64,000 nt of DNA from JAWPMT01 sp965267435 (GTDB lineage: Bacteria > Bacteroidota > Bacteroidia > Cytophagales > Cyclobacteriaceae). Below the pieces are notes generated by a model. That model ran no database searches. It was given only the letters and a program-made list of their open reading frames with translations, and was not told where the DNA came from. Both the position numbers and the translations under genes were made by a program. Positions 52,065-59,964 of the stretch are shown here, in pieces. The DNA is taken from assembly GCA_965267435.1 (NCBI GenBank), contig OZ253960.1:5270001-5334000 (forward strand), given 5' to 3'. The number at the start of each line of letters is the position of its first letter. The stretch's first letter is position 1.

Positions 52065-52321
52065 GTGAGGGTTGTTAGTGATCATTGTTCACTAATTAGC
52101 AAATGGTGTGCCAAAGTTGAAAATAGTGGGAGGTAAGACCGGAATGATGCTTTTTTTGCCTTTTTGCATTCCTAAAGTGTACGGTAGTGTTCACCTGAAA
52201 GTCTGTCAGTGTTCGCCCTGCGGACAACCGGTCACAAAGTCCGAATGTCATCTTATGCAGTAATTCCCTTTGCCGGGCCCTACTGAACGTGGGCTCGACA
52301 AGGGGGATGACAATGCAAAAA

Positions 52322-52927
52322 CTAGCCTGGGAATGACTGCATTGCAATCAATTCTTTCATCTGGTCAATATGTCGCTGGCTATGTCCTGATATGAATAGT
52401 AAGACCTGTACAGCATCTACCTTTCCAAAGGGGAATTCAAAATATCTGTTACGAAGGTCCTCATCGGTAGTCTTCACGAATTCAATGTTTGTGTCCCTCC
52501 TTTCCTTGAAGGCGTTGATTGTTCCCTCTACCGACCCAAACTGATTGGTCGGTTCGAGGTCTGGTCGTGTCTTGACCTTAGAACTTCTGTCTTTGATCAA
52601 TCCAAGCACTTCCTCATCTGACATCTTGACATCCACTCTGCCGGAAGGATCTGGCGCACTTTGTAGTGTCATTTGCACTATACCAAAAAGTGTTTGTTCG
52701 GAGATCGTTAGGTGCTCAAGGCACTCGGCGACGGACCAGGTGGTTTCGTCTGGTTTGTAGTTCAGCTGCTGTTCCGACAGCCCCTTGACAGTCTTCAGCA
52801 ATTCTTTCTTTGTCTGTTTGAACTGGGTTACGGCTTTGTCCCGATCTGCGGTTGTTAGCGATTGTCCAAGAACGTGGCCAAGAAAGCAGATAGACAGCGC
52901 GGAGTACAAGAGTATTTTTTTCATCAT
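52322..52927 (-). CDS. Secreted DinB-like metal-binding protein
   Basis: 201 residues with a signal peptide (KKILLYSALSICFLGHVLGQ), which is common for Bacteroidota DinB-like proteins. The four-helix DinB fold shows the start-of-bundle TKKELLKTVKGLSEQQLNYKPDETTWSVAECLEHLTISE (key parts). The three metal His are expected in AECLEHL and SGHSQRHIDQM. Known of the fold: DinB/YfiT proteins bind Zn or Ni and include thiol-transferases. The reaction here is unknown. The 235 bases downstream, up to the small membrane protein, hold no convincing gene. Confidence 0.88.
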   Translation of the reverse strand: MMKKILLYSALSICFLGHVLGQSLTTADRDKAVTQFKQTKKELLKTVKGLSEQQLNYKPDETTWSVAECLEHLTISEQTLFGIVQMTLQSAPDPSGRVDVKMSDEEVLGLIKDRSSKVKTRPDLEPTNQFGSVEGTINAFKERRDTNIEFVKTTDEDLRNRYFEFPFGKVDAVQVLLFISGHSQRHIDQMKELIAMQSFPG

Positions 52928-53000
52928 CCAAAAAGTTTATTTGCAATCAGGACGAAGGAACCGGACGAGGTAGGACAATACAGCCGGATTTTTTTTGGGA

Positions 53001-53537
53001 TTATTCCTTCAAAGCATAGATCGCTGGATAGTTGCGGCCCAGTTCATCATAATCCAGCCCATATCCAACCACGAATTTGTTAGGGATCTCAAAGCCGCAA
53101 TAGCTGATGTGCACATCGTGTTGCAGTGCTTCCGGCTTAAACAAGAGAGAGGCAAGGCGGAGGCTTGATGGGTTTCGCTTTTCTAGCAAGGGGATCAGCT
53201 TGGAAAGCGTTTTGCCCGAGTCGACGATATCTTCAATTAAGATCACATCACGCTTTTCAACCAGTATCGACCGGTTGGCTTCGATATTGATCTCACCGGA
53301 ACTCGCCATTCCCACGTAAGACTTGGCTCTGATGAATTGCACTTCGCAGGGCCCGGCAAACCGTCTGATGAGTTCCGTACCAAACATGAAAGCGCCTTTC
53401 AGCACCATAATGAACAATGGGCAGCGGCCTTCATAATCTGAGTTGATTTGGGAGGAAAGCGCATCGATTCGCCCGGTGATCTCTGCTTGGGAGAGGTACA
53501 TTTCGAAGGGCTTTCCGTGGACGGAGATTTCTTTCAA
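53001..53537 (-). CDS. hpt: Hypoxanthine phosphoribosyltransferase
   Basis: 178 residues. The PRPP-binding motif VILIEDIVDSGKTLSKL is exact. The flap/specificity region includes RAKSYVGMASSGEINIEAN and the purine-binding end FVVGYGLDYDELGRNYPAIYALKE. It converts hypoxanthine or guanine plus PRPP to IMP or GMP. No ATG exists before residue 13 (MYLSQAEI), and a stop lies five codons upstream, so the TTG at 53535-53537 (LKEISVHGKPF...) is the likely start; family members begin with this same segment before the YLS motif. Confidence 0.95.
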   Translation of the reverse strand: MKEISVHGKPFEMYLSQAEITGRIDALSSQINSDYEGRCPLFIMVLKGAFMFGTELIRRFAGPCEVQFIRAKSYVGMASSGEINIEANRSILVEKRDVILIEDIVDSGKTLSKLIPLLEKRNPSSLRLASLLFKPEALQHDVHISYCGFEIPNKFVVGYGLDYDELGRNYPAIYALKE

Positions 53538-53750
53538 AAGGGATGGGTATTACGTCTTTTGGGGCAAAGAAATAGCTTTTTTGGCAATCTCAATCTGAAG
53601 CGGTCTCTTCTTTGAAAATCCGACGAAAAGAGTCATTCGTCTTTCAAAAATCTAGTTCATGCGTCGATTTATCGAATTGGCTTTGGACCATTTCCTAAAC
53701 ACGTTGTATACATATATCTTAACAACTCATTTAGTGACAACAACCGGCAC

Positions 53751-53996
53751 ATGCTAGCTACTTTAGATACAGACAATTTGAGGGAAATTCGGGTAGATGT
53801 TCGATCATCTATCATCGAATACATGGAGTACAGCAAAAGTGAGCTAACGCTTTCTATCAAGTTCAAAGGAGGAAAGCACAAAGGACGTGTGAGGTCGTAT
53901 GAAGACATCGCACCACAAAGATTTTTTGAGTTGCTCAGCGAGCCGTCGATAGGCAAGGCTGTTCTACGAATGCTGAAAGCACGTCACGCCGCCTAA
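53751..53996 (+). CDS. KTSC-domain-like small protein
   Basis: 81 residues. The order VRSSIIEYMEYSKSELTLSIKFKGG, then YEDIAPQRFFELLSEPSIGKAV resembles the KTSC fold (strand with SS.I..., beta hairpin, helix with S.G at the end). No signal or membrane segment. It stands alone between divergent hpt and the amidohydrolase gene, with an AT-rich upstream region. Function unknown. Confidence 0.65.
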   Translation: MLATLDTDNLREIRVDVRSSIIEYMEYSKSELTLSIKFKGGKHKGRVRSYEDIAPQRFFELLSEPSIGKAVLRMLKARHAA

Positions 53997-54016
53997 CGGA
54001 CTACTGACCGTTCGTG

Positions 54017-54024
54017 TATTTTTG
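54017..54024 (+). promoter_or_regulatory. Candidate -7 box of the amidohydrolase gene
   Basis: TATTTTTG matches TAnnTTTG and lies 48 bases before the ATG. No TTG is found at the proper distance upstream. Confidence 0.35.
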
Positions 54025-54072
54025 CTGCCTTCTCTGTTGGGCCATTATGGGTAAGCCCGTACTTTTGAGCCC

Positions 54073-55194
54073 ATGCGCACTATTCGTTTAAAGAAAATTC
54101 TACTGCCCGTATATCTACTGGTGTCCTTTGTTCATGCTCAGGAAATGAGTTTTGAAGATTACGACCCCGTCTCAACGTTGGTCGTTCCTGAGAATCCTGT
54201 CAAAAAGGCAAAATTCCCATTCATTGATGTCCATAGCCATCAGTGGAACGTCACGAAGGAACGTGTGGCGACGCTGGTGTCGGAGATGGATGAAATCAAC
54301 ATGGCCACTATGGTTAATCTAAGTGGTCGAGGCTTCAATAGGGCTGCTGGTGATATTGGCGAGCAGAGCTATCTCAACAGTATGATCGCCAGAATGAATG
54401 GAGAGGCTCCTGGCCGATTCATAGTATTCACCAACGTTTCCTTCAAAAATGTAGGTGAACCCGGATGGTCTGAGCAAGCGGTCAAGGAACTCGAAGAAGA
54501 TGTTGCTAACGGAGCCAACGGGCTGAAGATCTACAAAAGTCTGGGCTTGCGAAATCTGGATGTAAACGGTGAGCGGATTGCCATAGATGATCCAAGGTTG
54601 GACCCTGTTTGGGCCAAGTGTGGCGAACTGGGTATCCCGGTATTGATCCATGCTGCTGACCCTAAACCCTTCTGGGATGACCACGATGAGAAGAATGAAA
54701 GATGGCTGGAGCTCAAGCTGCGGTCTGGCAGGAAGCGATCGGATACTGATCCTGCACCCTGGGAGCAAATCATTGGTGAGCAACACAACATTTTCAAGAA
54801 ACACCCCAATACGACTTTCATCAATGCCCACATGGGATGGATGGCCAACGACTTAAAGAAACTTGGTGAGCACCTTGATACCTATCCTAATGTCAATGTA
54901 GGAATTGGCGCCGTCATCGCTGAGCTAGGCCGCCAACCGCGCATGGCCAAGGCTTTTTTCGAGAAGTATCAAGACCGAATCGTCTTTGCGAAAGACGCCT
55001 ACAATAAGGAGGAGTTCTATACTTACTTCCGGGTGTTGGAGACCGAAGATGAATACTTCCCCTACTACAAAAAGTACCACGCCTTCTGGCGGATGTATGG
55101 ATTGGGCCTATCCGACGAAGTGCTGAAAAAGGTGTATTACAAAAACGCCATCCGCATCATCCCCAATATCGACGCAAGTCAATTTCCGGACTAG
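54073..55194 (+). CDS. Secreted amidohydrolase-family (amidohydrolase 2) protein
   Basis: 373 residues with a signal peptide (KKILLPVYLLVSFVHAQ). It belongs to the amidohydrolase 2 / ACMSD-like group: the first metal pair is in FIDVHSHQWNV, a barrel-strand Lys in NGLKIYKSLGLR, His in PVLIHAADPKPFWDD, His in TFINAHMGWMANDL and the final Asp in RIVFAKDAYNKEEF. The barrel end contains YYKNAIRIIPNID. Known members decarboxylate or hydrolyse aromatic and lactone substrates. The substrate is unknown here. It converges on msrA, with only 61 bases between stops. Confidence 0.9.
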   Translation: MRTIRLKKILLPVYLLVSFVHAQEMSFEDYDPVSTLVVPENPVKKAKFPFIDVHSHQWNVTKERVATLVSEMDEINMATMVNLSGRGFNRAAGDIGEQSYLNSMIARMNGEAPGRFIVFTNVSFKNVGEPGWSEQAVKELEEDVANGANGLKIYKSLGLRNLDVNGERIAIDDPRLDPVWAKCGELGIPVLIHAADPKPFWDDHDEKNERWLELKLRSGRKRSDTDPAPWEQIIGEQHNIFKKHPNTTFINAHMGWMANDLKKLGEHLDTYPNVNVGIGAVIAELGRQPRMAKAFFEKYQDRIVFAKDAYNKEEFYTYFRVLETEDEYFPYYKKYHAFWRMYGLGLSDEVLKKVYYKNAIRIIPNIDASQFPD

Positions 55195-55195
55195 C

Positions 55196-55256
55196 GCCTT
55201 GCGAACTCAGGTCCGGGAACTCAAACCATGAACCCGGAACCTGAAACGCGGAACTT
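55196..55256. repeat. Degenerate short GAAC-rich repeat between convergent genes
   Basis: Four imperfect units beginning GAAC: GAACTCAGGTCCGG, GAACTCAAACCATGAACCCG, GAACCTGAAACGCG, GAACTTTAA. It fills the gap between the amidohydrolase and msrA stops. No hairpin with a T-run is seen. Confidence 0.4.
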
Positions 55257-55924
55257 TAATGCGCCTCGTCCTTCAACAGATGAGGGAACTTCGCCTTGAA
55301 CCTATTCAATCGGGGGATTGACACACTTCGGACATAGGGTTCATTGGGATGTAGTGCTTCGTATTCCTGATGATAGTCTTCGGCGTCGTAGAAAGCGGTG
55401 AATTCCGCCACTTCCGTTGTGATCTCGCCATCAAAGACTTTGTCTTTTTCGAGTTTGGCGATGTACTCGTCAATGATCTGCTTCTCCTCTGACGTCTGAT
55501 AGTAAATCGCGGAACGATACTGTGATCCACGATCCGGGCCCTGTCTGTTGAGTGTGGTTGGGTCGTGAGATCCGAAGAAAACCTCGAGCAGCGTTTCATA
55601 AGAAACGACGTCAGGGTCGTAGTAAACTTCCACCGCTTCGGCGTGTTGTGTGGCCCCGGAGCTCACCAGTCGGTAGTTGGGGTTTTTGATCTTGCCACCG
55701 GAGTAGCCGGATATGGCTTCCTCCACTCCCTTGACTGACTGGAAGATGGCTTCTACGCACCAGAAGCAACCGCTGGCAAAGTAGGCCGTGCTGAAGCCTT
55801 CGAGTTCTGCCGCCGTCTTAGGTACAACTTGCTGTTGCTGTGCAGTGGAGGGAGTGGTACAGGCGATTGCTACGAGGCAAAGCGCCAAAGTCATCATCAA
55901 TGTTTTCATTATGCTCATTTTCAT
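55256..55924 (-). CDS. msrA: Peptide-methionine (S)-S-oxide reductase, lipoprotein form
   Basis: 222 residues with catalytic GCFWC (FASGCFWCVEAIFQSVKGVEEAISGYSGG, key parts) and the conserved ATQHAEAVEVYYDP, FFGSHDPTTLNRQGPDRGSQYRS and YHQEYE motifs. An N-terminal lipoprotein signal (TLMMTLALCLVAIACTTP, Cys at LVAIAC) places it at the periplasmic face of a membrane. The start may be the first ATG or the fifth residue later (MKTLMM). It reduces methionine sulfoxide in exported proteins. No msrB domain is attached. Confidence 0.96.
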   Translation of the reverse strand: MKMSIMKTLMMTLALCLVAIACTTPSTAQQQQVVPKTAAELEGFSTAYFASGCFWCVEAIFQSVKGVEEAISGYSGGKIKNPNYRLVSSGATQHAEAVEVYYDPDVVSYETLLEVFFGSHDPTTLNRQGPDRGSQYRSAIYYQTSEEKQIIDEYIAKLEKDKVFDGEITTEVAEFTAFYDAEDYHQEYEALHPNEPYVRSVSIPRLNRFKAKFPHLLKDEAH

Positions 55925-56051
55925 AAATGTTCCTATCGGTGTACGGCAGATGCTAGTTGGTGGGTCCTCATGCCGTAGTCATTTAACAACTGCGCGACAA
56001 AGTAGTTCGGCCAAGGTCAGCTATACTACAAAACTACCCACGGCCTCCAAC

Positions 56052-56077
56052 AAAAAAGCCCAGCGAAAAGCTGAGCT
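56052..56077 (-). terminator. Terminator after the choice-of-anchor L lipoprotein
   Basis: On the minus strand AGCTCAGC and GCTGGGCT form an 8-bp stem (one G-U) with a TTTTC loop, then six T in total run. The same stem sequence recurs in every unit of the tRNA-Arg array at 57868-58413. Confidence 0.8.
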
Positions 56078-56154
56078 TTAATTGTAACATTAGTTGCTGC
56101 AACCGCACATCGAAATGCAGCAACTTCAAAAGTCAGAAACCTTGTTTCAGGTTA

Positions 56155-57411
56155 CTATGGTGTGTCCACCATCCGTACGGCGTCGGTTCCGCTTATAGGC
56201 CTGCCATCATAGAGTTCGCCTGTCAGTGTTCCTTCAAATGAGGCACAATCGAGACCAGTTTCACCGAGAAGAAAATGAAGCACGAGATCTATATCTCCGT
56301 CGCCATCTACATCTTCCTCATGTCTTTTGAGTTCTCCGGTTTTCTTATGGCTATGCCATTCCTGAGCTCCTTCAAACTCGACGGTAGTATGGTCCACCAT
56401 TGTGGCATCGAACCCTTCTGTAGTAAGGATAGCAACAGGAATATTGCCGTTGACATTGTTGCAATTAATGGAGTTTGGATCACTTCCTGGTTTGATATCG
56501 ATATCCACAGGAATGATTGGGGGTGCGCAAACGAAACTCTCTCCCCTTAGCAATACATTAGAATCAAGAATGCGATCCCCGGCATCGGCGATGGCCAGCT
56601 TGATGTGATTGGTGCCAGGATTGATCTTTGATGTGGCTGTCAGTATTACTGTAAATCCATCCATTTCAGTCTCCTCAGCTCCTCCACCGTCATTTAGGTC
56701 ATTATTGATGAAAAGAGCACAATAGTTGTCAGCAGTTCCAAAAGGATTGCCACAGTTCAAATTGTTTATCGAAACTGGTGTTGTGGTTTCAGGAATCACG
56801 GCGATATTGACGCCATTGACGAAGAATCCAAATACATCATTGAAATTGGAGTTCACATATTCGTTGTATTCATCCGAGGCAAATACGTATTGGAATGAAA
56901 TAACCTGGAGATAGTCACACTCAAAATCAAATTCCAATATGGTCGCGTCAAAGGTGCTGAAGCCTGGTATCAATGCATCCAGATCAGCATCCCCTGGCGA
57001 GCCATTTACAGCAGTAATTCCGTCGCTCACATTGGGCCCCACAATATTGTCAATGTCTCCGCTACTCAAGATGATGCCGCTTTCGAATCCGAAAACGTCC
57101 ATACCATCGGTGAAAATACCAGCAGCATGGGGAACTCCTGAATAAGTCACATTGGAAATAGCAGGTGCATCCGGTCCTATGCCAATGAGTGCGTTGACCA
57201 GATCTGAAGATGTTGCTGAAGTTAAATCCTCAACGATACTCGCGCTTTTCAGATTGTCACTTCCCTGTTTTCTGGAAATCTCTAAATCCGGTCTCCTTTG
57301 AGTGTCCATTTTTGGTGAAGACAAGTCATTAGGCCTTTCGACAGGAAGGTCGTGTTCACATGAAACTACTAGGAATGCCAATAAACTTATGGCGATTAAT
57401 CTTTGGGTCAT
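56155..57411 (-). CDS. Choice-of-anchor L domain lipoprotein
   Basis: 418 residues with a lipoprotein signal (IAISLLAFLVVSCEHD). Residues about 60-300 are a choice-of-anchor L domain: VNALIGIGPDAPAISNVTYSG, AAGIFTDG, GIILSSGDIDNIVGPN, DATILEFDFECDYLQVISFQYVFASDEYNEYVNS (key parts) and FNDVFGFFVNGVNIAVIPET. A C-terminal beta domain follows (PVDIDIKPGSDPNSINCNN, then VDGDGDIDLVLHF). In many relatives this domain sits in large surface proteins with a T9SS signal; here the anchor is the lipid. No enzyme motif. Surface display is likely, function unknown. Confidence 0.9.
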   Translation of the reverse strand: MTQRLIAISLLAFLVVSCEHDLPVERPNDLSSPKMDTQRRPDLEISRKQGSDNLKSASIVEDLTSATSSDLVNALIGIGPDAPAISNVTYSGVPHAAGIFTDGMDVFGFESGIILSSGDIDNIVGPNVSDGITAVNGSPGDADLDALIPGFSTFDATILEFDFECDYLQVISFQYVFASDEYNEYVNSNFNDVFGFFVNGVNIAVIPETTTPVSINNLNCGNPFGTADNYCALFINNDLNDGGGAEETEMDGFTVILTATSKINPGTNHIKLAIADAGDRILDSNVLLRGESFVCAPPIIPVDIDIKPGSDPNSINCNNVNGNIPVAILTTEGFDATMVDHTTVEFEGAQEWHSHKKTGELKRHEEDVDGDGDIDLVLHFLLGETGLDCASFEGTLTGELYDGRPISGTDAVRMVDTP

Positions 57412-57867
57412 TGTACTGTTTTTTTTCGTGGTAAATGGGTTCCAAGAGGATTTGTGGCCTGCAGTGGGAATTACTGCAGGCAGAGTCAGATGAAGGCTCT
57501 TAAGTCTCTATAGATCGTTTGATGCAAGAACATCACAGATACTGTTAGCTAGAGAAGTTGGCTATTTGTATTGATTACATTTCAGCGGCTTCAGATTATC
57601 GGTTCAGAACACAGAGGAAGACCCATTCGGGTGCCAGGGATCACAAAAATCTTCGATTACTACATTATTAGGACATGCCAGCACATTTTACCGGCTCCAT
57701 ATTGCATAACACGGTCTTAATTTCATCGATCGATCGATGATTTCCTATGACCTATGTCAGGCAAGTCGGGGAAAACGGATTGGGATGAGAAAAATGCTAT
57801 AATAATCATACATTTTGATAGGGGGACGCCTGCTCGCGGCGCGTGTATGTCGACCCTCAGCGGAGAG
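57412..57867. other. Gap upstream of the lipoprotein gene, with one palindrome
   Basis: About 455 bases without a credible gene. CCTGCAGT and ACTGCAGG pair at 57458-57480 (perfect 8 bp, 7-base loop), 47 bases upstream of the lipoprotein start. Near 57725-57735 there is a short ATCGATCGATCGAT run. The right end grades into the degenerate first unit of the tRNA-Arg array. Confidence 0.45.
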
Positions 57868-58413
57868 CCAGCAGGATGCTGAGCTTTCGTATGAACCGGA
57901 GGAGTCAAACGGGGACGCCCAGTCCTGCAACCTCCAGAGGTTGCATTGAGGAGAAGGCATAAAAAAAGCCCAGCGAGATGCTGAGCTTTTAGTGTGAACC
58001 CGGCAGGAGTCAAACGGGGACGCCCAGTCCTGCAACCTCCAGAGGTTGCATTGAGGAGAAGGCATAAAAAAAGCCCAGCGAGATGCTGAGCTTTTGGTGT
58101 GAACCCGGCAGGAGTCAAACGGGGACGCCCAGTCCTGCAACCTCCAGAGGTTGCATTGAGGAGAAGGCATAAAAAAAGCCCAGCGAGATGCTGAGCTTTT
58201 GGTGTGAACCCGGCAGGAGTCAAACGGGGACGCCCAGTCCTGCAACCTCCAGAGGTTGCATTGAGGAGAAGGCATAAAAAAGCCCAGCGAGATGCTGAGC
58301 TTTTGGTGTGAACCCGGCAGGAGTCAAACGGGGACGCCCAGTCCTGCAACCTCCAGAGGTTGCATTGAGGAGAAGGCATAAAAAAAGCCCAGCGAGATGC
58401 TGAGCTTTTGGTG
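57868..58413 (-). repeat. Tandem array of 105-bp units derived from the 3' half of tRNA-Arg plus its terminator
   Basis: Units begin at 57961, 58066, 58171, 58276 (104 bp) and 58380 (partial, joining the tRNA), with a degenerate left end from about 57868. On the minus strand each unit holds a perfect hairpin (TGCAACCTC TG GAGGTTGCA), the tRNA segment from the anticodon-stem 3' strand to the acceptor 3' end, interrupted after GCAGG by a 14-base insert (ACTGGGCGTCCCCG), then ACACC and a terminator hairpin (AGCTCAGC...GCTGGGCT, T6-T7). The units are nearly identical. Because the period is 35 codons, several stop-free frames cross the array; none is a gene. The full tRNA-Arg gene lies immediately upstream. 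Confidence 0.93.
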
Positions 58414-58487
58414 TGAACCCGGCAGGAGTCAAACCTGCAACCTCCAGAGCCGTAATCTGGTGCTCTATTCAGTTAAGCTACGGGTCC
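58414..58487 (-). tRNA. tRNA-Arg (anticodon ACG)
   Basis: 74 bases reading GGACCCG (acceptor), TA, D arm GCTT...GAGC, anticodon arm CCAGA-TTACGGC-TCTGG, variable AGGTT, T arm GCAGG-TTTGACT-CCTGC, acceptor CGGGTTC and discriminator A. All four stems pair (one G-U in the acceptor). The anticodon ACG reads CGN arginine codons after A-to-I editing of the first base. CCA is not encoded: ACACC follows. The tandem array of its own 3' fragments is directly downstream. Confidence 0.97.
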
Positions 58488-58540
58488 AGTAATGTTAAAA
58501 TTTCCCAATTCGCGTCGAGTGGTCAACCCGAAAAGAGGCA

Positions 58541-58548
58541 CAAAAGTA
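58541..58548 (-). promoter_or_regulatory. Candidate -7 box for tRNA-Arg
   Basis: On the minus strand TACTTTTG matches TAnnTTTG and lies 53 bases before the mature tRNA 5' end. A spacing-correct -33 TTG was not found. Confidence 0.35.
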
Positions 58549-58598
58549 ATAATTTGTTAAATAAATCCTTGCCAAAGGGAAGGTTTTAAAATTGCCTC

Positions 58599-58606
58599 TA
58601 TCTTTG
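58599..58606 (+). promoter_or_regulatory. Candidate -7 box of the outer-membrane protein gene
   Basis: TATCTTTG matches TAnnTTTG and lies 29 bases before the ATG at 58636, which excludes the earlier in-frame TTG at 58624 as a practical start. Confidence 0.45.
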
Positions 58607-58635
58607 GCGCTCGAAAAATCTTTTTGACGCGAAGC

Positions 58636-59337
58636 ATGAAGAAACTAATCGGGACGGTAGTGGGAATGAGTCTGGCGATCCTAGCGCTAGCCCAGGACAA
58701 CGATAACAAAAGTAGATACGCACAACCCGAACTTCCAGGAGAACTGCTCATCGACTTTGGCTTCAACGTGCTATACGATGATCCTCCACAAATGGAGGAA
58801 AACTTCTTCAACTCCCGGACCTTTGGTGTGTACTATAAGCACATGATTAGCCTCAATGACTACCTCACAATCAATCCGGGTTTAGGGTTCACAGCTGAGA
58901 AGCTCAAGTTCAATGAGGAGATCAATTTTCAGGAAGACATGGATGGGAACATCGTCTATGACACACTGAGAGGATTTGGATCTATACGCAACAACAAGCT
59001 GGCCATGAACTATATCGAGCTGCCGCTGGAGTTTAGATATTATCCTTTGCGGACGGTCAGCGGTGAAGGTTTATTTTTTGGTGTAGGGGGTATGCTTGGC
59101 TTTCGAGTCGAATCCCACACTAAGATCAAATACACCCTCAACAATGAGGACCGCGCACAAAAGCTACGAGCAGCTTTTGGCCTGGAAGATCTGCGTTATG
59201 GTATTCAAGCACGCATAGGTCTTCGCGGCATTCATGTTTTTGGAAAATACTACTTCTCTGACCTCTTTGGGACTTCGCCTGTCCAAGGCACCAACCCAAG
59301 GTTCTGGTCCTTTGGTCTCTCGATCTCTGGCTTCTAA
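58636..59337 (+). CDS. Outer-membrane beta-barrel (PorT-like/OMP_b-brl) protein
   Basis: 233 residues from MKKLIGTVVGMSLAILALAQ, a signal peptide. The mature part alternates amphipathic strands typical of small beta-barrels (LLIDFGFNVLYDD, GVYYKHMISLNDYLTINPGLGF, MNYIELPLEFRYYP, GLFFGVGGMLGFRVES) and ends in WSFGLSISGF, an aromatic C-terminus suited to BAM insertion. I cannot assign it to a named porin. It overlaps by three bases the stop of the convergent PAP2 gene. Confidence 0.85.
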   Translation: MKKLIGTVVGMSLAILALAQDNDNKSRYAQPELPGELLIDFGFNVLYDDPPQMEENFFNSRTFGVYYKHMISLNDYLTINPGLGFTAEKLKFNEEINFQEDMDGNIVYDTLRGFGSIRNNKLAMNYIELPLEFRYYPLRTVSGEGLFFGVGGMLGFRVESHTKIKYTLNNEDRAQKLRAAFGLEDLRYGIQARIGLRGIHVFGKYYFSDLFGTSPVQGTNPRFWSFGLSISGF

Positions 59338-59957
59338 AAGCTGAGGGTAAAAAGTGACAGCGCCACAAAGCTGAAAACAAAGCCGAAAATAGCGCCCACC
59401 CAAATTTCCTTGGGCGTGTGATAGCCCAGGTACAATCGGGAGGTGGCCACCGCACCAGAGACCACGAAGGTGGCAATAAGAGGTAGAAAGAGTGGAAGTC
59501 CGCTGCGTAGCGTGAGGAAAGTCAATATGCCCGTCCCTCCCCAATTGGCTGCAGCGTGGATACTGATCTTGAATCGAAAGGTGATGATCAGCAAAGCAAA
59601 GACCAGCAGCGTGACGGTGATCATCATCAGACCAAACAATTCTCCAATCCGAAATCTGGTCAGCATAAAATAAGTCGTCGCCGCATAGAAAATTGTGATG
59701 AGGACAAATGGCCAGATCCGCTCTTCCCGCTCTGTCAGCTCATAGTCAGAGACTCTGCTGGAGATTTTCATGAAGCCTAAACTTAGTGCGGGAATGACGG
59801 CTGTACTGAGGAAGATTGCAAGGATGAGATTGGGGATAAACTCGAGTCCGATGGCGCCAATCACTGCCGGAGCGGTGAAGTACAGGACAATCATCATGTG
59901 AGTGCTCAGCAATAATGGATGAAACACCACCGATATTGACTGCATAAGTAGTTTCAT
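59334..59957 (-). CDS. PAP2 superfamily membrane phosphatase
   Basis: 207 residues with about six hydrophobic helices. The active-site motifs of PAP2 are partly visible: KISIHAAANWG (SxH of motif 2) and SRLYLGYHTPKEIWVGAIFGF (SRxYLGxH, motif 3, with catalytic His). The first motif (KxxxxxxRP) is not obvious; REERIWPFV may be its remnant. Substrates in the superfamily are lipid phosphates such as undecaprenyl pyrophosphate. It starts 7 bases after the rpoN stop on the same strand, suggesting cotranscription. Confidence 0.88.
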   Translation of the reverse strand: MKLLMQSISVVFHPLLLSTHMMIVLYFTAPAVIGAIGLEFIPNLILAIFLSTAVIPALSLGFMKISSRVSDYELTEREERIWPFVLITIFYAATTYFMLTRFRIGELFGLMMITVTLLVFALLIITFRFKISIHAAANWGGTGILTFLTLRSGLPLFLPLIATFVVSGAVATSRLYLGYHTPKEIWVGAIFGFVFSFVALSLFTLSF

Positions 59958-59964
59958 GCTTTAA

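Noticed and set aside
52096..52347. 83-codon minus-strand frame between the small membrane protein and DinB genes
   Set aside because: It overlaps the DinB end in another frame, lacks any family character, and its composition is atypical for protein.
57868..58413. CRISPR array
   Set aside because: The units are contiguous 105-bp copies with no unique spacers and no cas genes. They are tRNA-derived.
57723..58432. Long minus-strand open frames encoding 35-residue repeats (CNLWRLQDWASPFDS)
   Set aside because: They arise because the tRNA-derived unit is 105 bp, a multiple of three, so a stop-free frame is carried through every copy. Two overlapping frames show the same repeat, and the 104-bp unit shifts the frame. 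The DNA is explained by tRNA and terminator sequence.
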